Shown here piece by piece: positions 1 through 8,802 of a DNA stretch of 64,000 nt (the first letter of the stretch is position 1; each line of letters opens with the position of its first letter). The stretch covers positions 1-64,000 of the forward strand of contig JACMOC010000003.1 in assembly GCA_014378195.1 (NCBI GenBank), read 5' to 3'. The notes under the pieces were generated by a model, which searched no databases, had not been told where the DNA came from, and saw only the letters and a list, made by a program, of their open reading frames with translations. A program made the translations under genes and the position numbers. The DNA comes from Oligoflexus sp. (GTDB lineage Bacteria; Bdellovibrionota_B; Oligoflexia; Oligoflexales; Oligoflexaceae).

Positions 1-2
1 CC

Positions 3-233
3 TCGCAAACCTGCTCTGGATGTGCGGCTCAGGAGAAAAAGCTTCTGTCCGAACGCAGGCATTTTTGCAAAGAATGTGGGCTTGATCTTGATAGAGATAT
101 CAATGCAGGCTACGTGATTTTAAATTATGCTTTGACGGGCTCCGTCACGGGTCAGGAACTGGCCTTAGGTGTGGAGGGGAAAACCTTTTCCCCGCTGAAA
201 CACGAAACCCCATCTATAGCGTTCGACGCTTAG
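3..233 (+). pseudogene. tnpB: TnpB (IS200/IS605 OrfB) C-terminal end, cut by window edge
   Basis: An open frame enters from the left edge and ends at the TAG at 231-233 (76 residues visible). It carries the C-terminal hallmarks of TnpB/OrfB: two zinc-knuckle CxxC pairs (TCSGC and FCKEC) followed by the RuvC motif DRDINAG. TnpB is an RNA-guided nuclease encoded by IS200/IS605-type elements. The frame is intact here; whether the full gene is intact cannot be seen, so 'partial CDS' is equally fair. A hairpin overlapping the stop codon fits the element's right end. Confidence 0.88.
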
Positions 234-247
234 GTGGTGGTAGTTCA
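208..247 (+). mobile_element. Right-end hairpin of IS200/IS605-type element, likely 3' end of omega RNA
   Basis: A strong stem-loop overlaps the tnpB stop. The outer arm CCATCTA (210-216) pairs with TAGGTGG (231-237), with one G-T pair. After one bulged T, the inner arm AGCGT (218-222) pairs with ACGCT (226-230) around a TCG loop. It is followed by TGGTAGTTCA, which resembles the right ends of many tnpB elements. In characterised relatives the guide RNA scaffold ends here and the guide is the flanking DNA, which would begin near 248. The exact boundary is inferred. Confidence 0.7.
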
Positions 248-250
248 TGC

Positions 251-685
251 TCAATCGAAACCCGAACCTGCCCCTGACACGTCGATCGCATTGTTGAGAC
301 CATGAAGAAGCTCGACAAATGCGCGTCGATCTTTGGGGGAGATCAGAAGATTCCCTTTTTTATGCTCGACTCGCACGCGTTTAAAGGAAAGGGCAGGGCT
401 CGAAATGATACTTCGTGAGTCCCTAAGCGAGACTATATCAGCGATTTTTATGCGATATTTGAAAGGTCCAGACTTGACGAGGAGCTGTTCGCCTTCGATC
501 TGATAATAGGTGGCGCTCATTATCCATAAACACAAGAGTCCGGCTGCAATCGAGGCCGAGGCCGAGGCCCAAAACGCACCGTTGTCTTCTCGTAAACTAC
601 TAGCGCCAATATAAAACGAAACGAGTACAACGCCTGAAAGCAAAAACATAAGCCAACTATCTTTCGCAGAATCAAACCGTTTCAT
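251..685 (-). CDS. Membrane protein with bacterial PH-like (YyaB/bPH_4-type) domain
   Basis: 144 residues. Two hydrophobic segments (about 10-29 and 38-58) precede a soluble part resembling the YyaB-like bacterial PH domain: a YYQIEGEQLLVKSGPF strand pair, then an ADIVSLRDS helix start and an ISPKDRRAFVELL helix near the end. Function unknown; such domains usually sit on the cytoplasmic face of the membrane. Its ATG overlaps the stop of the upstream permease gene (ATGA), so the two are co-transcribed. Its stop codon lies about 4 nt from the predicted end of the tnpB element, so the element sits immediately behind this gene. Confidence 0.7.
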   Translation of the reverse strand: MKRFDSAKDSWLMFLLSGVVLVSFYIGASSLREDNGAFWASASASIAAGLLCLWIMSATYYQIEGEQLLVKSGPFKYRIKIADIVSLRDSRSIISSPALSFKRVRVEHKKGNLLISPKDRRAFVELLHGLNNAIDVSGAGSGFD

Positions 686-1998
686 GGCTGTCCCTCATTC
701 ATCAGTGCGTCCGCCTTGCCTTTTTCGATATCAACAAACCTCAGCATGATTATGCCGAGTATGAACAAACCTACAACGAAAAGAACGCTCAGGCGTGAAC
801 CACCGGTATATTCTGCCAGGAGTCCAAAAATAAGGGGCCCGAACAATCCAGAAAAACGTGACCAGACACTAAAGAGTCCAAAAAACTCGCCGCTATGTTT
901 GAGCGGGACCATTTGTGAAAACATCGAACGGCTGATCGCCTGATTTGCGCCCTGCACAAGTGCGACACCAACAGCTAGGACCCAAAAATGCCATGCCGTA
1001 CTCATGAAATAGCCAACGATCGAAACAGCGGTGTAAACCGCGAGGGTGATATAAAGCGAATTTTTCGGACCGATTTTTTGGGTGATAGGCCCAAAGGCAA
1101 ACCCCGCAGGAACGCCGATGAATTGAACCAGAAGTATGGCTAAGATCAAATCCGATGCAGCAATGCCCACCTCTCGACCGTATATCGTCGCCATATTCAT
1201 AATCGTGCCTACGCCGTCGCTGTAGGCCCAAAAGCTCACCAAGAACAGGATCACCTGCGGATATTTTTTAAGTTCAGCGAAAGTCTGCTTCAGACGAAAA
1301 ATCGCGCTGAAAGCCAGTTTTATTGTGAACTTTTGGGGGTGGCTGTGGAGGGGCTCACGAACATTTCGAAAGAGGGGAATGCTAAAGAGCAGCCAGCACA
1401 CGCCGACCGAGATAAACGAAAGTTTGATACCGGCTTCGGCATTCGGCAAGCCAAATAGATCAGGTTTCATAATCCACAGGAGGTTTAAAGCGAGGAGTAA
1501 TCCACCGCCCAAGTAGCCCATTGCGTAGCCCGCCGTCGAGATATTGTGCACATTCTCCTCGTTTGAGATGTGAGGCAAAAGCGCTTCGTAAAATATAGTG
1601 CCGACGTGGAACGCAAAATTCGCAAGCGCGAAAATTAAACCAGCCACGAGCCACTGGCCATGCCCCAGACCCGCTAATGCAAAACACCCGAGGGCGCCAA
1701 TAACAGTGTAGTAGGCGAGATATTTTTTCTTTGAGGAACACACGTCCGCCAAGTAGCCCAGCGACGGAGAAACGAGAGCGACCGCTATCATGGAAAACGC
1801 GCTAAAATACGCCCAGTAGGCCGACCTTAGGTTGTTGGGAAGATCCACGGCAAGTACGTCATTGAAGTAGACAGGTAAAATAGCGACCATGATCGTCGTC
1901 GCAAATGCGGAGTTCGCGATATCGTAAACGGCCCAGGAAAGTCGTTCTTTGGTGTCCAGTCCCACTTTTGCCAAAAACGATTGGAACAGGGAAGCCAT
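682..1998 (-). CDS. MFS permease, UMF1 (Atg22-like) family
   Basis: 438 residues with about 12 hydrophobic segments. The N-terminus (ERLSWAVYDIANSAFATTIM) matches the start of UMF1-family permeases, the bacterial relatives of the vacuolar effluxer Atg22. YLADVCSSKKKYL is the MFS loop 2-3 signature. Substrate unknown; in yeast the family exports amino acids, but bacterial members are mostly uncharacterised. AAGGAG lies 6 nt before the ATG. It is the first gene of a two-gene unit with the bPH-domain protein, overlapping it by 4 nt. Confidence 0.88.
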   Translation of the reverse strand: MASLFQSFLAKVGLDTKERLSWAVYDIANSAFATTIMVAILPVYFNDVLAVDLPNNLRSAYWAYFSAFSMIAVALVSPSLGYLADVCSSKKKYLAYYTVIGALGCFALAGLGHGQWLVAGLIFALANFAFHVGTIFYEALLPHISNEENVHNISTAGYAMGYLGGGLLLALNLLWIMKPDLFGLPNAEAGIKLSFISVGVCWLLFSIPLFRNVREPLHSHPQKFTIKLAFSAIFRLKQTFAELKKYPQVILFLVSFWAYSDGVGTIMNMATIYGREVGIAASDLILAILLVQFIGVPAGFAFGPITQKIGPKNSLYITLAVYTAVSIVGYFMSTAWHFWVLAVGVALVQGANQAISRSMFSQMVPLKHSGEFFGLFSVWSRFSGLFGPLIFGLLAEYTGGSRLSVLFVVGLFILGIIMLRFVDIEKGKADALMNEGQP

Positions 1999-2081
1999 TC
2001 TTGTCTCCTTAAGCCCTTAGCTTTGAATTGGTCGTAAGAAGTGTAGCGGGAGATAGTAGAATCTGCACGGAAAACGTGCTA

Positions 2082-2765
2082 ATGATGGAACAGAAATCCA
2101 AAGGCTTCGACATATCGGGCCAATTCGAGAGTGAGTTAGCGTTCATGAAAGTTTCTTTAGAAATTTTGGAATCGATCGGTCTCTTGCTATGCCTGTTGCT
2201 AGCTGCGCCGCTTAGATTCTTTCGCCGTCTCGATCACTTCGCTCAGATCAGCGAATATGCGGGATTGCTTATCAAGCGTGGCTTATTCGCCGCTCTTTTG
2301 CGCGCGCGCCTCGACTACCGTATGGGCAACTTCCAACAGTCAGCCGTCCTGCTTGGGCCTATCGTTGAGCAGCTTGAGCGCCTCGTGCATAGGGATAAAA
2401 ACGCCCCACTCAAAATCAGACGGCTTCTATGCACTCTGTATTGCGATATGCAGCAGCTTTATTTTCTCTGCGGTCAAATGGAAGAAGCTGTGATGGTCGT
2501 CATTCGTGCTCATGCCAATCTAGGTATCGATCGACTGCCAAGCAATCCCGACCTTGATTTAAAAACCGCTCACGTCGTTAAAGCCGGAATTGCAGCGAGT
2601 AGGCTGCTCGAAGAAGGTGGTCTAGCGACTCTCATGGTTCGCCAAGGCGAAGAACCTATCGTCAGTCGCACGCCTCCTAAACCTCCCATCAAACGCTGGA
2701 AACCGGAAACAAAAAAGAACCACGGTGCAATCGTGATTCCTTTTCCTACTTTAAAAACGACTTAA
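2082..2765 (+). CDS. Hypothetical membrane-anchored helical (TPR-like) protein
   Basis: Not recognised. From the ATG at 2082 the protein has 227 residues; an in-frame GTG/TTG-type extension to 2028 exists but has no clear ribosome site. A hydrophobic stretch (ESIGLLLCLLLAAPLRFF) lies near residue 30 and is followed by helical pairs such as LLIKRGLFAALLRARLDYRMGNFQQSAVLL and a CDMQQLYFLCGQMEEAVMVV-like pair, which resemble TPR repeats. The tail is Pro/Lys-rich. It runs convergently toward the PEGA kinase gene, with 14 nt between the stops, and diverges from the permease. Confidence 0.55.
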   Translation: MMEQKSKGFDISGQFESELAFMKVSLEILESIGLLLCLLLAAPLRFFRRLDHFAQISEYAGLLIKRGLFAALLRARLDYRMGNFQQSAVLLGPIVEQLERLVHRDKNAPLKIRRLLCTLYCDMQQLYFLCGQMEEAVMVVIRAHANLGIDRLPSNPDLDLKTAHVVKAGIAASRLLEEGGLATLMVRQGEEPIVSRTPPKPPIKRWKPETKKNHGAIVIPFPTLKTT

Positions 2766-2779
2766 GTTAAGCCGAGACT

Positions 2780-4699
2780 CTAATTTTTGAACTGACAGCG
2801 TGGTTTCGCCGTTCCGACAGGTGGCGTAACCATAAGTGTACTCACATTGGTTGTTTCTGGACGATCCACTTTGAACTGGCATTTGTAAATACTGGTATCG
2901 TCAACAGTATGAAATGTCACGGTATGAGACTGACCCGGTTGCAATTCGATCATAAGCGGCGGTTCGCCCGTATAGAGTCCAGAATCAATATCCACCGAAA
3001 TTTTGCCTGCTGTTGATAAGACTTTTACAGCATTCAATGGTACATGCGGCATACGTTTCAGAAAAATTTTATCCGTTTTCAAAGTCTCGCCTGCTGCCCC
3101 TTCAAACCGTATCGTTTCCTTTTGATACCCCGGGCGACTCACTTCGACTTCATAGGCTCCTGGCCTTAAGTGGAGTTTGATTGGAACTTTTTGATAAGCT
3201 CCGTCTTCTACTTTCACGCCATTGATTTTGAGGCTCACGACTTCCGGCAGACTCCGCAGTTCGATATGCATTTTTTTGTCAAAAATAAGGCTGTCTTTGA
3301 AGACGTAACTCAACCCTCCTAAAATCGCGAGCAAAGCGACAAACCAGGGTAAAAACGATTTCTTTTGTTTACGAATAGGACGTGCCGGCCCCATGTTGCC
3401 TGCAACGCGGCCCCGACCCCGCGTATTGGTGTTATTATCGCCATAAGGAGAATCCGTAATCATGTTACGGGGCAGATGTTTGCGATTCAAACCGGTCAGA
3501 GAAATGGGCAAATCGTCGTTTTGAGTCCCTGCCACACTGCGCCCGTCAAGGCCGCGAGGAATCGAGGATGAAGATGCCGAGGATTGAGCCATATCTTCGC
3601 GAATATGATCAGAGCTGGTCATCGAGGATTGGGCGACGCGCGCTCCCGTGCCGCCACGACTTGCGCCGGCATCGAGGGCCATTAATCCTGTATTTGAGCC
3701 GGAAACTGCCATAGTCTGAGCGGGCACTGGCACCGATTCCTGCGCCAGAGTTTCTTTGATGTCGTCTTGCGTGCGGTCACGTTTTTTCGCGAGTATACGC
3801 TTGAGAAAGTTGCCGAGTTCGCGCGACGTAAATTCCGAATAACGCGAGTGCAAATATCGGAGCAGATCTTTTTCAAAAGCTGCTGCGGTTTGGTACCTTT
3901 GCTTTCTGTCTTTTGATAAACCCTTCATGACCAAGGCTTTGAGTTCCGGATCAACTTCCGGATTCAATTCGCAGAGATCGTAGGGAATTTCGCAATTCTG
4001 AACCTTCCTGATGCTCTCCACTTCAGTCATGCCTGCAAACAGGCGCTTCATTGCTAAAGATTCCCATAAAACGATTGCGAGGCTGAAGACATCCGAACGG
4101 CCATCGAGAGGTTTCGCCGCAACCTGTTCCGGGCTCATATAAGAGTATTTACCCTTAACGACGCCGGGACGAGTCTCCGTGAGTTTATTTTCCGCAGACG
4201 CAATACCGAAGTCGGTGATTTTAACGTCACCTTCATAACTTATGAGTATGTTTTGTGGCGAGACATCGCGGTGAACGATTCCCAGGGCTTCATTGGTGAT
4301 TTCATCAGTTTTGGTGTGAGAATAATGCAGGGCGCGCGCCGAACACGCTGTAATGAATAAAGCCATCGGCACGGAGAGCCTGGTTTTCGCTGTTTCACAG
4401 GCGCTCAAGAGACTTCTGAGGTCTGCACCATCAACATGTTCCATAACGAGGGCGTAGGACCCATCAACTTCCGTGAAGTCGTAAACGGCGACGATATTGT
4501 TGTGCTGAAGCCTCTTGCAGATGTGGGCTTCATCGCGGAACATTTCGATAAATTCTTTATCAGCCGCGTAATGAGGCAGAATACGTTTGATGGCAACGAT
4601 CTTTTGGAACGCGGCTTCACCGACAGCTTTACCGAGATAAATCTCAGCCATGCCGCCTCTTGCGATCCGTTTTCCAAGAACGTAACTGTTTCTTGCCAT
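2780..4699 (-). CDS. Ser/Thr protein kinase with transmembrane segment and PEGA domain
   Basis: 639 residues from the ATG at 4699 (a GTG at 4708 is also possible). The N-terminal kinase domain (about 5-290) has a Gly-rich loop (ARGGMAEIY), the AIKRIL lysine, the HRDVSPQNILIS catalytic loop, DFG (DFGIA) and the SPEQ activation-segment end, so it looks active. A low-complexity Ser/Gly linker (about 310-440) leads to one membrane span (FVALLAILGGLSYVF, about 450-465) and a periplasmic PEGA domain (VSLKINGVKVEDG ... YEVEVSRPGYQ). This is a eukaryotic-like sensor kinase as found in myxobacteria and Bdellovibrionota. The HRDVSPQN variant is typical of those groups. Its signal and targets are unknown. 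Confidence 0.93.
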   Translation of the reverse strand: MARNSYVLGKRIARGGMAEIYLGKAVGEAAFQKIVAIKRILPHYAADKEFIEMFRDEAHICKRLQHNNIVAVYDFTEVDGSYALVMEHVDGADLRSLLSACETAKTRLSVPMALFITACSARALHYSHTKTDEITNEALGIVHRDVSPQNILISYEGDVKITDFGIASAENKLTETRPGVVKGKYSYMSPEQVAAKPLDGRSDVFSLAIVLWESLAMKRLFAGMTEVESIRKVQNCEIPYDLCELNPEVDPELKALVMKGLSKDRKQRYQTAAAFEKDLLRYLHSRYSEFTSRELGNFLKRILAKKRDRTQDDIKETLAQESVPVPAQTMAVSGSNTGLMALDAGASRGGTGARVAQSSMTSSDHIREDMAQSSASSSSIPRGLDGRSVAGTQNDDLPISLTGLNRKHLPRNMITDSPYGDNNTNTRGRGRVAGNMGPARPIRKQKKSFLPWFVALLAILGGLSYVFKDSLIFDKKMHIELRSLPEVVSLKINGVKVEDGAYQKVPIKLHLRPGAYEVEVSRPGYQKETIRFEGAAGETLKTDKIFLKRMPHVPLNAVKVLSTAGKISVDIDSGLYTGEPPLMIELQPGQSHTVTFHTVDDTSIYKCQFKVDRPETTNVSTLMVTPPVGTAKPRCQFKN

Positions 4700-4915
4700 G
4701 CGCCTCACCAGACTCTAATTCAGGCACCTAAACTTTAGGTAGTTCTCTTGGGTGTTTCGGCGTCTGTACGAAAAAATGAAGTCCGAAGGGTATGACGCAC
4801 CGGCACTTAGGCGTTAAATGGCGAATTTTGCAGCAGAAACTTTCGGGATCTGATATGAAATTGCGTATGGTTGAGAATAGTTCCCTGTCTAAGGTCGTGA
4901 AGAAGGAAGACTTCT

Positions 4916-5560
4916 GTGCCGCAGTTTTCGCGTTTTATATCAATCGAAGGGGGAGAAGGGGTCGGCAAATCTTACCTATCCCATGGTTTACAAACGCGCC
5001 TGCAGCAGCTCCAATACGAAGTCCTTCTGACTCGAGAGCCCGGTGGCACACCACTCGCTGATTCAGTCCGTCAAATCTTTCTGAACCCCCCAGAAAAACC
5101 AACGGCCCTCGCAGAGCTCTTTTTGGTCTCTGCTGCGCGTACCCAACACGTTCAAAAACTCATTCGTCCCGCTCTCGACCTCGGTCGTTGGGTCATTTGT
5201 GACAGATTCTACGATTCAACCCGGGTTTATCAAGGCGACTTGGCCGGTGTGGATTCCAAAGTCCTCGAAAGCGTCATCGCGATGTCTGTCGAAGGCTGTC
5301 ACCCAGCCCAAACCTTCGTACTTGACTGTCCGACGGACATCGCTATGGACCGGGTTCAAAAACGCACGAAACAATTGCAACTTGAGGCTACAAATCGCTA
5401 TGATGAGGGGTCCCGTGAGATGTATGAATCGCTCCGGAAGGGTTATCTCAAAAGAGTAGCCGAATTCCCCGAGCGGATTGTTCGTCTCGATGCCAGTCAG
5501 ACCCCTGAGCAAGTCCTTGACGATGCTTGGGCTCACGTGAAGCAGTGTTTTAAATTATGA
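4916..5560 (+). CDS. tmk: Thymidylate kinase
   Basis: 214 residues, normal length. It phosphorylates dTMP to dTDP in the cytoplasm. P-loop GGEGVGKS at 12-19, the dTMP-binding TREPGGT at 39-45, and DR at 96-97 in CDRFYDSTRVYQGDL. The start is GTG at 4916, preceded by AGAAGGAAGA with about 6 nt spacing; no better ATG lies in frame. It overlaps holB by 4 nt, the common tmk-holB pairing, and begins the tmk-holB-ricT-tdk operon. Confidence 0.96.
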   Translation: MPQFSRFISIEGGEGVGKSYLSHGLQTRLQQLQYEVLLTREPGGTPLADSVRQIFLNPPEKPTALAELFLVSAARTQHVQKLIRPALDLGRWVICDRFYDSTRVYQGDLAGVDSKVLESVIAMSVEGCHPAQTFVLDCPTDIAMDRVQKRTKQLQLEATNRYDEGSREMYESLRKGYLKRVAEFPERIVRLDASQTPEQVLDDAWAHVKQCFKL

Positions 5561-6552
5561 GCCGTAAAACTAAGACATATACTCAAAAAGACACAGAATT
5601 CAGGCCCTTGCGGCTTTGGAGCGACCTCGTTGGGTTTGACGGTGTGGACGAAACTTTTTATCGCCTTTGGTCGGCCAATCGCCTTCCGCAGGTTGTTGTG
5701 GTGGATGGACGGTCGGGAATTGGCAAACGCAAATTCATGGCTCGCCTTGCCGCGCGGTTTTTTTGCGAAACGCATACCGCATGCGGCAGCTGCGAAGGTT
5801 GTCATTCCGTGCAGCAGGGTCACCAATCGGACCTCTACTGGCTTGAAACGGAAGGCACGATCAAAGTTGCTGATGCCGAGGCCTTTCAGGAGCACCTTGA
5901 TTATCAGGCGCGAAGAGGCCCGCGCCTCGCGGTCCTTATCGATATCGAATCGCTCAACGATCAGGCTTCCAATCGTTTGTTGAAAGTCCTGGAAGAGCCG
6001 CCGCCCGGTGTCCTCATTCTCGCGAGTTGCAGTCGGTTCGACAAATTACTGCCTACGATTCGCTCGCGTTCGGTGCGGTGGCGCGTTCATCCCCCGTTGC
6101 TTCCGGAGAGTACGGCGTTTGTAAAGGAACGCCTTGGTCCCGACTCCCCGGGCGAGGAAGAGATTCAAAACGCGCTCAAGATGTTTGGTCTCTCAATCGG
6201 CCGCGCGCTCACCTATCTCGAACACGGTTCGAGTGAACAGAAAGTTCGGCTCGATCGCCTGCAGCGCCTCCTGCTTTTGCCTTTTAAAGGCGAAAATCTA
6301 AAAGAGATTCAAGAGCTTCTCAAGGAACAGGCCTGGAAGGCTCCCGACCTCGCTCAATTTTTTGAAGTGGCACTCAATCAAAGTTATCGGCGTATACTCC
6401 AGTCTGGGGGAATAACAAGCCTTCAGGATTTCAGACGCATCAAGCATTGGCGGAAAATACTCCAGCAAGTCTATCGGGCTGGAGGCATCGGTCAGAATAA
6501 TCTGAACGTCCAGTTGGTAGCCGAGGCCCTCCTAAGTCCCTTTGAGGGCTGA
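5557..6552 (+). CDS. holB: DNA polymerase III subunit delta'
   Basis: 331 residues. This is the clamp-loader delta' AAA+ subunit, which with delta and tau/gamma loads the sliding clamp. The P-loop is GRSGIGKR at 51-58, with R in place of the usual Ser/Thr, as is common in delta'. A zinc module has Cys at 70, 76, 79 and 82. The sensor region reads NDQASNRLLKVLEEPPP, the delta' version of the SRC motif helix, followed by LPTIRSRS. Overlaps tmk by 4 nt; ricT follows after 20 nt. Confidence 0.93.
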   Translation: MSRKTKTYTQKDTEFRPLRLWSDLVGFDGVDETFYRLWSANRLPQVVVVDGRSGIGKRKFMARLAARFFCETHTACGSCEGCHSVQQGHQSDLYWLETEGTIKVADAEAFQEHLDYQARRGPRLAVLIDIESLNDQASNRLLKVLEEPPPGVLILASCSRFDKLLPTIRSRSVRWRVHPPLLPESTAFVKERLGPDSPGEEEIQNALKMFGLSIGRALTYLEHGSSEQKVRLDRLQRLLLLPFKGENLKEIQELLKEQAWKAPDLAQFFEVALNQSYRRILQSGGITSLQDFRRIKHWRKILQQVYRAGGIGQNNLNVQLVAEALLSPFEG

Positions 6553-6572
6553 AGCAAAAAAGAAAGGATCCC

Positions 6573-7997
6573 ATGTCCGGAATTAATATAGTTGGCGTTC
6601 AGTTCCGTAGAGCCGGCAAAATCTATGATTTTGATGCGAAGGAATTTCCTTTGGCTGTCGGCGATAAAGTTGTGGTTGAAACGGAGCGAGGCCCAAGCCT
6701 TGCCGAAGTCAAACGAATACAGTTCGTGGATGAAGTCGAAGTCAACCTCGAAGCCCTCAAGCCGATCGTACGCCTTGCCTCGATCAAAGATCAGGAAAGT
6801 GCCGGGCGTTTAACGGGTGAGCATTCCGAGCAATTCACCAAGCAAAAAATCAAAGACCTCAATCTTGATATGCGTGTCATCAACGTTGAGATCCAATTCG
6901 GTGGCAATAAGGTCATCGTTTATTTCTCAGCGCCCGGTCGCGTCGATTTCCGCGAACTCGTCAAAGAACTTGCCGGCGGCCTCAAAACCCGCGTGGAATT
7001 AAAACAAGTCGGGGCGCGGGATGAAGCGAAGCTCGCTGGCGGACTTGGGATCTGCGGACGCGAATTCTGCTGTTCCAGTTTTCTCAGAGAATTTGTGCCC
7101 GTCTCGATCAAGATGGCGAAAAACCAAAACCTTGCTCTTAACCCAAGCAAAGTCTCGGGCGGTTGTGGTCGACTCCTTTGCTGCCTGACCTACGAAGACG
7201 AAACCTACTCGTCTCTCCGTCAGGCCTTGTTACCGAAGGGCGCGCGCGTCAAACTTCAGGACGGTAGTGTCGGCGACGTGGTTCGCGGTGATATCCTGAA
7301 TCAAGTGATGCAGGTCGAACTCGATAGCGGAGAACTTCGCACTGTTCCTATTCCCGAACTTGAACTCGTCGATGCAAGTCATGGTGTTGTGGAAGACGAC
7401 TGGGGAAGTGACCTCAACTTCGGCACGCTTATGGGTGGCGCAGGTGATCGTGAGATTGCCGCGCTTGACGATAGCGAAGAAATTTCGCGGCATCGTGAAA
7501 GCGCTGCCGAACCGATTTCAACGTCGGCCCGACCATCAAGTGGCGGGGAACGTATTGCTCGGAATGAGAATCCAAATCAAGGACCTCGCCGCGATCCGCA
7601 ACAAGGAAGCCGACCACGGCCACCACGTGAAAACAGCCGCGCGCCGCGTGACGAAAATCGAGCGCCGGCTCAATCGTCAGCCCAAAACCAAAGGCCTCAA
7701 GGTCCACGTGACGATAAACCACGTGATGGAAATCGCCCGCAAAATCCAAGTCGCGATCGTGGTCCTCGTCAGGGCCAGGGTCCCGCTGAAGGCGAAAATA
7801 AAGCGCAGGGTCAAGGTCAAGGACCACGCGAAGGCAGACCGCGCAATCAAAGCGGTCCTGACCAAAATCGCCGTCCACGTCCTGACAATCGCAATAAGGG
7901 TCCGCGTAATGAAGCGCCACGTGGTGAAGGCTCCAAACCAACGCCCTCTGAGGCACCGAGTCCAATTCGTCCACGCACCGATAAAAAAGAGGATTAA
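6573..7997 (+). CDS. ricT: RicT/YaaT-type PSP1-domain protein with long disordered tail
   Basis: 474 residues. The N-terminal ~270 residues are a PSP1/RicT domain with the conserved cysteine clusters C161-x4-C166-C167 and C198-x4-C203-C204 (GICGREFCC and GGCGRLLCC). In Bacillus, RicT works with RicA and RicF, binds Fe-S clusters and affects RNase Y. Its place right after holB is conserved in many bacteria. The last ~160 residues (about 315-474) are a low-complexity tail of Gly, Pro, Arg, Gln and Asn (repeats such as QGPR and PRDG), far longer than the usual ~270-residue protein. The tail looks disordered and could bind RNA; that is inference. AAGAAAGGA precedes the ATG. Confidence 0.9.
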   Translation: MSGINIVGVQFRRAGKIYDFDAKEFPLAVGDKVVVETERGPSLAEVKRIQFVDEVEVNLEALKPIVRLASIKDQESAGRLTGEHSEQFTKQKIKDLNLDMRVINVEIQFGGNKVIVYFSAPGRVDFRELVKELAGGLKTRVELKQVGARDEAKLAGGLGICGREFCCSSFLREFVPVSIKMAKNQNLALNPSKVSGGCGRLLCCLTYEDETYSSLRQALLPKGARVKLQDGSVGDVVRGDILNQVMQVELDSGELRTVPIPELELVDASHGVVEDDWGSDLNFGTLMGGAGDREIAALDDSEEISRHRESAAEPISTSARPSSGGERIARNENPNQGPRRDPQQGSRPRPPRENSRAPRDENRAPAQSSAQNQRPQGPRDDKPRDGNRPQNPSRDRGPRQGQGPAEGENKAQGQGQGPREGRPRNQSGPDQNRRPRPDNRNKGPRNEAPRGEGSKPTPSEAPSPIRPRTDKKED

Positions 7998-8005
7998 CCT
8001 TTAGC

Positions 8006-8653
8006 ATGGCCAAACTCTATTTTCGTTTTGGGACAGTCGGAAGCGCCAAGACCCTCAACCTTTTGGCGGTTGCCCATGCGTATCAACAGCAGAATAAAAA
8101 AGCCTACCTCATCAAACCGCGTATCGATACGCGGTTTGGTGCGGATGTCATCGGTTCACGTGCAGGTCTCCTTCAAACAGCTGACCTGCTGGTTGATGAA
8201 GACACGCTTATCGATACAAAGCCTTTGATTGGTTGCCACTGTATCCTAGTCGACGAGGTGCAGTTTTTATCGGAGTCCATGATCGAGCAACTGCGCGAGG
8301 TTGCTAACGATCTGAATATTCCGGTTATCTGTTATGGCCTTCGCACGGATTTTCGGGCCCGGCTCTTTCCCGGCAGCAGACGTCTTATGGAACTTGCTGA
8401 TGCGATCGAGGAGGTGAAAACCACCTGCTCCTTTTGCAATCACAAAGCCATTTTCAATTTGAAATTGAGCGACGGAAAACCGACCTTAGATGGGCCAGTT
8501 ATAGAGCTTGGGAAGGAAGAGAAATACATTCCTGCCTGCGCGAAGTGTTATGATGAATCGCTGCATAGAGGTGTCTTGCTAGGCCAGGGAGCGTCTGAAA
8601 ATGCTTCGGCGCGCCCAGCCTTCAAGGACGGATTTTCGGAGCTCAAAATCTAA
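8006..8653 (+). CDS. tdk: Thymidine kinase, type II (TK1-like)
   Basis: 215 residues; salvages thymidine to dTMP. It shows the type II layout: P-loop at 9-16, DEVQFL (Walker B, 83-88), and a zinc site with C141/C144 (CSFC) and C178/C181 (CAKC). The lasso and nucleoside-binding region reads YGLRTDFRARLFPGS. The P-loop is GTVGSAKT: the glycine before the lysine is Ala, while relatives have GSGK(S/T). The gene follows ricT after 8 nt and is the last of the tmk operon, feeding the same dTMP pool as tmk. A terminator follows. Confidence 0.93.
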   Translation: MAKLYFRFGTVGSAKTLNLLAVAHAYQQQNKKAYLIKPRIDTRFGADVIGSRAGLLQTADLLVDEDTLIDTKPLIGCHCILVDEVQFLSESMIEQLREVANDLNIPVICYGLRTDFRARLFPGSRRLMELADAIEEVKTTCSFCNHKAIFNLKLSDGKPTLDGPVIELGKEEKYIPACAKCYDESLHRGVLLGQGASENASARPAFKDGFSELKI

Positions 8654-8663
8654 ATTTGAATAC

Positions 8664-8699
8664 AAAAAAGCCCAGCTCTTCTCAGAGGTGGGCTTTTTT
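8664..8699 (+). terminator. Rho-independent terminator after tdk
   Basis: AAAAAAGCCCA (8665-8674) pairs with TGGGCTTTTTT (8689-8699); the GC core is followed by a T run on the + strand. It ends the tmk-holB-ricT-tdk unit and, being A/T flanked on both sides, could also act on the minus strand. Confidence 0.85.
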
Positions 8700-8802
8700 G
8701 AACTGCTGCAGCTAGGACCAAGTAAAGGAACCGAAGAGAGCCAAAGACTCTCAAGGCGCCCTTCAAGGGCTAGAGGATCACATCACCCGTTAGGGTTAGT
8801 GA

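Noticed and set aside
7360-8013. Two long open frames overlapping the end of ricT (one on each strand)
   Set aside because: They lie over the low-complexity Gly/Pro/Arg tail, where biased codons remove stops in several frames. Their products have no recognisable domain and odd composition.
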